From JBFJVD01 sp041624375 (lineage in GTDB: Bacteria; Chloroflexota; Anaerolineae; Anaerolineales; E44-bin32), in the NCBI GenBank assembly GCA_041624375.1, contig JBFJVD010000191.1, positions 1 to 5,746 on the forward strand: a DNA stretch of 5,746 nucleotides, read 5' to 3'. Numbering within the stretch: the first letter of the stretch is position 1; each line of letters starts with the position of its first letter. Below the pieces are notes generated by a model. It was given only the letters and a program-made list of their open reading frames with translations. It searched no databases and had not been told where the DNA came from. A program made the translations under genes and the position numbers. Positions 4,419 to 5,746 of the stretch are shown piece by piece.

Positions 4419-5746
4419 ATGGCGGCGACTGCAGAACGGACCAGCCGCGCCTGGCGGCTGCGGGTCAGTGAGCGCCGCTTGCTGCTGGTGGTCGGCGACC
4501 TGGCCTGCGCGACCATCGCCAGCGTCATTGCCCTCACGCTGTGGGCCCGTCTCGACTATCTGGGTCCCGATCCTTCCCTGGAATTCATCCAGCAGCGGGC
4601 GCCCTGGTTTGTGTTGCTCCCGCCCCTTTGGATCGTGCTGATGGTGAATCTTTATGATGTGCAGCGAGCTGCCTCCCTGCGCCAGACGGTTCGCAGCGTG
4701 ATCTTCGCCGCCATGATCGGCGGGATTCTGTACCTGGGGCTCTACTTCTCTGTCGAAGGCTCACTGCCGCGGCGGGGCGTGCTCTACTTCCTGGCAATTG
4801 CTGCGGCCCTGACCATGCTGTGGCGCTGGGGGTATGTGCGGGTCTTTACAGCGCCGGGCTTCCTGCGGCGGGTGCTCATCGTCGGCGCAGGTGAGAGCGG
4901 CACCGAGATGATCCGGGTGATCAAGGACCTTCAAACACCACCTTTCCATGTAGTCGGGCTGATCGACGACGACCACGCCAAGCAGGGCCTGGCAATTGAG
5001 GGCCTCTCCGTGCTCGGCGATAATTCCTGCCTGATCGACGTGGCGGAGCGCGAAGGTGTCACCGACATCATCGTCGCCATCATGGGTCCGATGAACGGAG
5101 AGATGTTCCAGGCCCTGCTGGACACTCAACAGCGCGGGGTGGAGATCGTCCGCATGCCTGTCGCCTATGAAGAGCTGCTCGGTCGGGTACCCATCCGCCA
5201 TTTGGAGTCGGATTGGGTGCTTCGGTCCTTCGTCGATGAATTGCGCGTCAACGGGTTCTACCTGCTGGGGCGACGCGTGCTCGATGTCACGGGCGCGACG
5301 ATCGGATTGTTCGCACTGTTTCTCCTGTTGCCGTGGGTGGCGCTTGCCATCTGGCTGGAGAGCGGTCGCCCCATCTTCCTCCGCCAGACTCGGCTGGGCG
5401 AGGGTGGTCACGCCTATCAGGTCGTGAAGTTCCGGACAATGCGCCAGGACGCCGAGGCAGATGGCCAGGCCCACTGGGCGCTGGAAGAGGATCCAAGGAC
5501 CACGACACTGGGGCGTTTTATGCGCAAGATGCACCTTGACGAATTCCCGCAGTTCTGGAATGTCCTGCGTGGGGAGATGAGCCTGGTGGGTCCGCGGCCG
5601 GAACGCCCGGAACTGGTCGCCGACCTTGAGCGTCACATTCCCTTTTATCGGGCGCGGTTGCTGGTGAAGCCGGGGATCACCGGCTGGGCTCAGGTGAACT
5701 ATCACAAAGGCGCATCGATCGAGGGATCGGCTGAAAAGCTGGAATA
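4419..5746 (+). CDS. Second polyprenyl glycosylphosphotransferase, EpsB/TIGR03013-like (3' end outside window)
   Basis: The frame runs from ATG 4419 to the right edge without a stop: 442 full codons plus two bases. A family length of about 460-480 suggests few residues are missing. Four N-terminal membrane segments (about 21-44, 62-78, 93-111, 119-137) precede a Rossmann-like domain with RVLIVGAGESG (151-161). After YEELLGRVPIRHLESDW and a fifth hydrophobic stretch (about 280-311) comes the catalytic sugar transferase domain with KFRTM (337-341), DEFPQ (D374, E375), GPRPE (391-395) and KPGITGWAQVNY. It should transfer a sugar-1-phosphate to undecaprenyl phosphate. The YEELLGRVP linker and the RPERPELV and GITGWAQVNY wording place it with EpsB-like transferases (the TIGR03013 type, from memory), a subgroup different from the gene at 1913. 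The ATG follows the GT2 stop after one base, so the two genes are almost certainly co-transcribed. Confidence 0.92.
   Translation, partial: MAATAERTSRAWRLRVSERRLLLVVGDLACATIASVIALTLWARLDYLGPDPSLEFIQQRAPWFVLLPPLWIVLMVNLYDVQRAASLRQTVRSVIFAAMIGGILYLGLYFSVEGSLPRRGVLYFLAIAAALTMLWRWGYVRVFTAPGFLRRVLIVGAGESGTEMIRVIKDLQTPPFHVVGLIDDDHAKQGLAIEGLSVLGDNSCLIDVAEREGVTDIIVAIMGPMNGEMFQALLDTQQRGVEIVRMPVAYEELLGRVPIRHLESDWVLRSFVDELRVNGFYLLGRRVLDVTGATIGLFALFLLLPWVALAIWLESGRPIFLRQTRLGEGGHAYQVVKFRTMRQDAEADGQAHWALEEDPRTTTLGRFMRKMHLDEFPQFWNVLRGEMSLVGPRPERPELVADLERHIPFYRARLLVKPGITGWAQVNYHKGASIEGSAEKLE

Noticed and set aside
4761..5705. 314-codon open frame on the minus strand
   Set aside because: It lies wholly opposite the second glycosylphosphotransferase, which shows full domain motifs. 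The minus product is rich in His, Gln, Pro and Arg with no recognisable domain, as expected from antisense of a GC-rich gene.
1..5746. CRISPR array, mobile element, defence or phage system
   Set aside because: No direct-repeat arrays, transposase or integrase motifs, terminal repeats or defence domains were seen. All five genes fit polysaccharide synthesis.

Overview
The window is a piece of a bacterial polysaccharide (exopolysaccharide, capsule or O-antigen type) biosynthesis locus. It is GC-rich, roughly 60% by eye. Five protein-coding genes fill nearly all of it, and two are cut by the window edges. I see no tRNA, rRNA, CRISPR array, insertion sequence or phage gene. The taxon cannot be fixed from the sequence. 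The C-terminal wording of the first sugar transferase recalls Chloroflexota-type proteins as I remember them, but this is a weak inference.

Layout. Positions 1-512 (+) hold the C-terminal part of a GT4-like, GT-B fold glycosyltransferase. Positions 470-1867 (-) encode a multi-pass membrane protein best read as a Wzx/PST-type oligosaccharide flippase; its 3' end overlaps the 3' end of the GT4 gene by 43 bp. A short divergent gap (1868-1912) separates it from a rightward group of three genes. These are a WcaJ/WbaP-like polyprenyl-phosphate sugar-1-phosphate transferase (1913-3334), an ExoA-like GT2 glycosyltransferase (3422-4417), and a second, different polyprenyl glycosylphosphotransferase (4419 to the right edge, probably missing only its last few dozen residues).

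How the genes fit together. A glycosylphosphotransferase starts the repeat unit by moving a sugar-1-phosphate onto undecaprenyl phosphate at the inner face of the membrane. GT2 and GT4 enzymes lengthen it with nucleotide-sugar donors, and the flippase carries the lipid-linked unit across the membrane. A Wzy polymerase and export proteins would be expected outside the window. Having two initiating enzymes of different subfamilies, one on each side of a GT2 gene, is the most notable gene-level feature.

Regulatory signals. The 87-bp gap before the GT2 gene holds an extended -10-like box and a strong hairpin that buries the purine-rich stretch before the chosen GTG start. A 12-bp perfect palindrome lies beside the divergent start region. 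I found no clearly new biological system; the findings are modest and mostly concern gene arrangement and start-site control.
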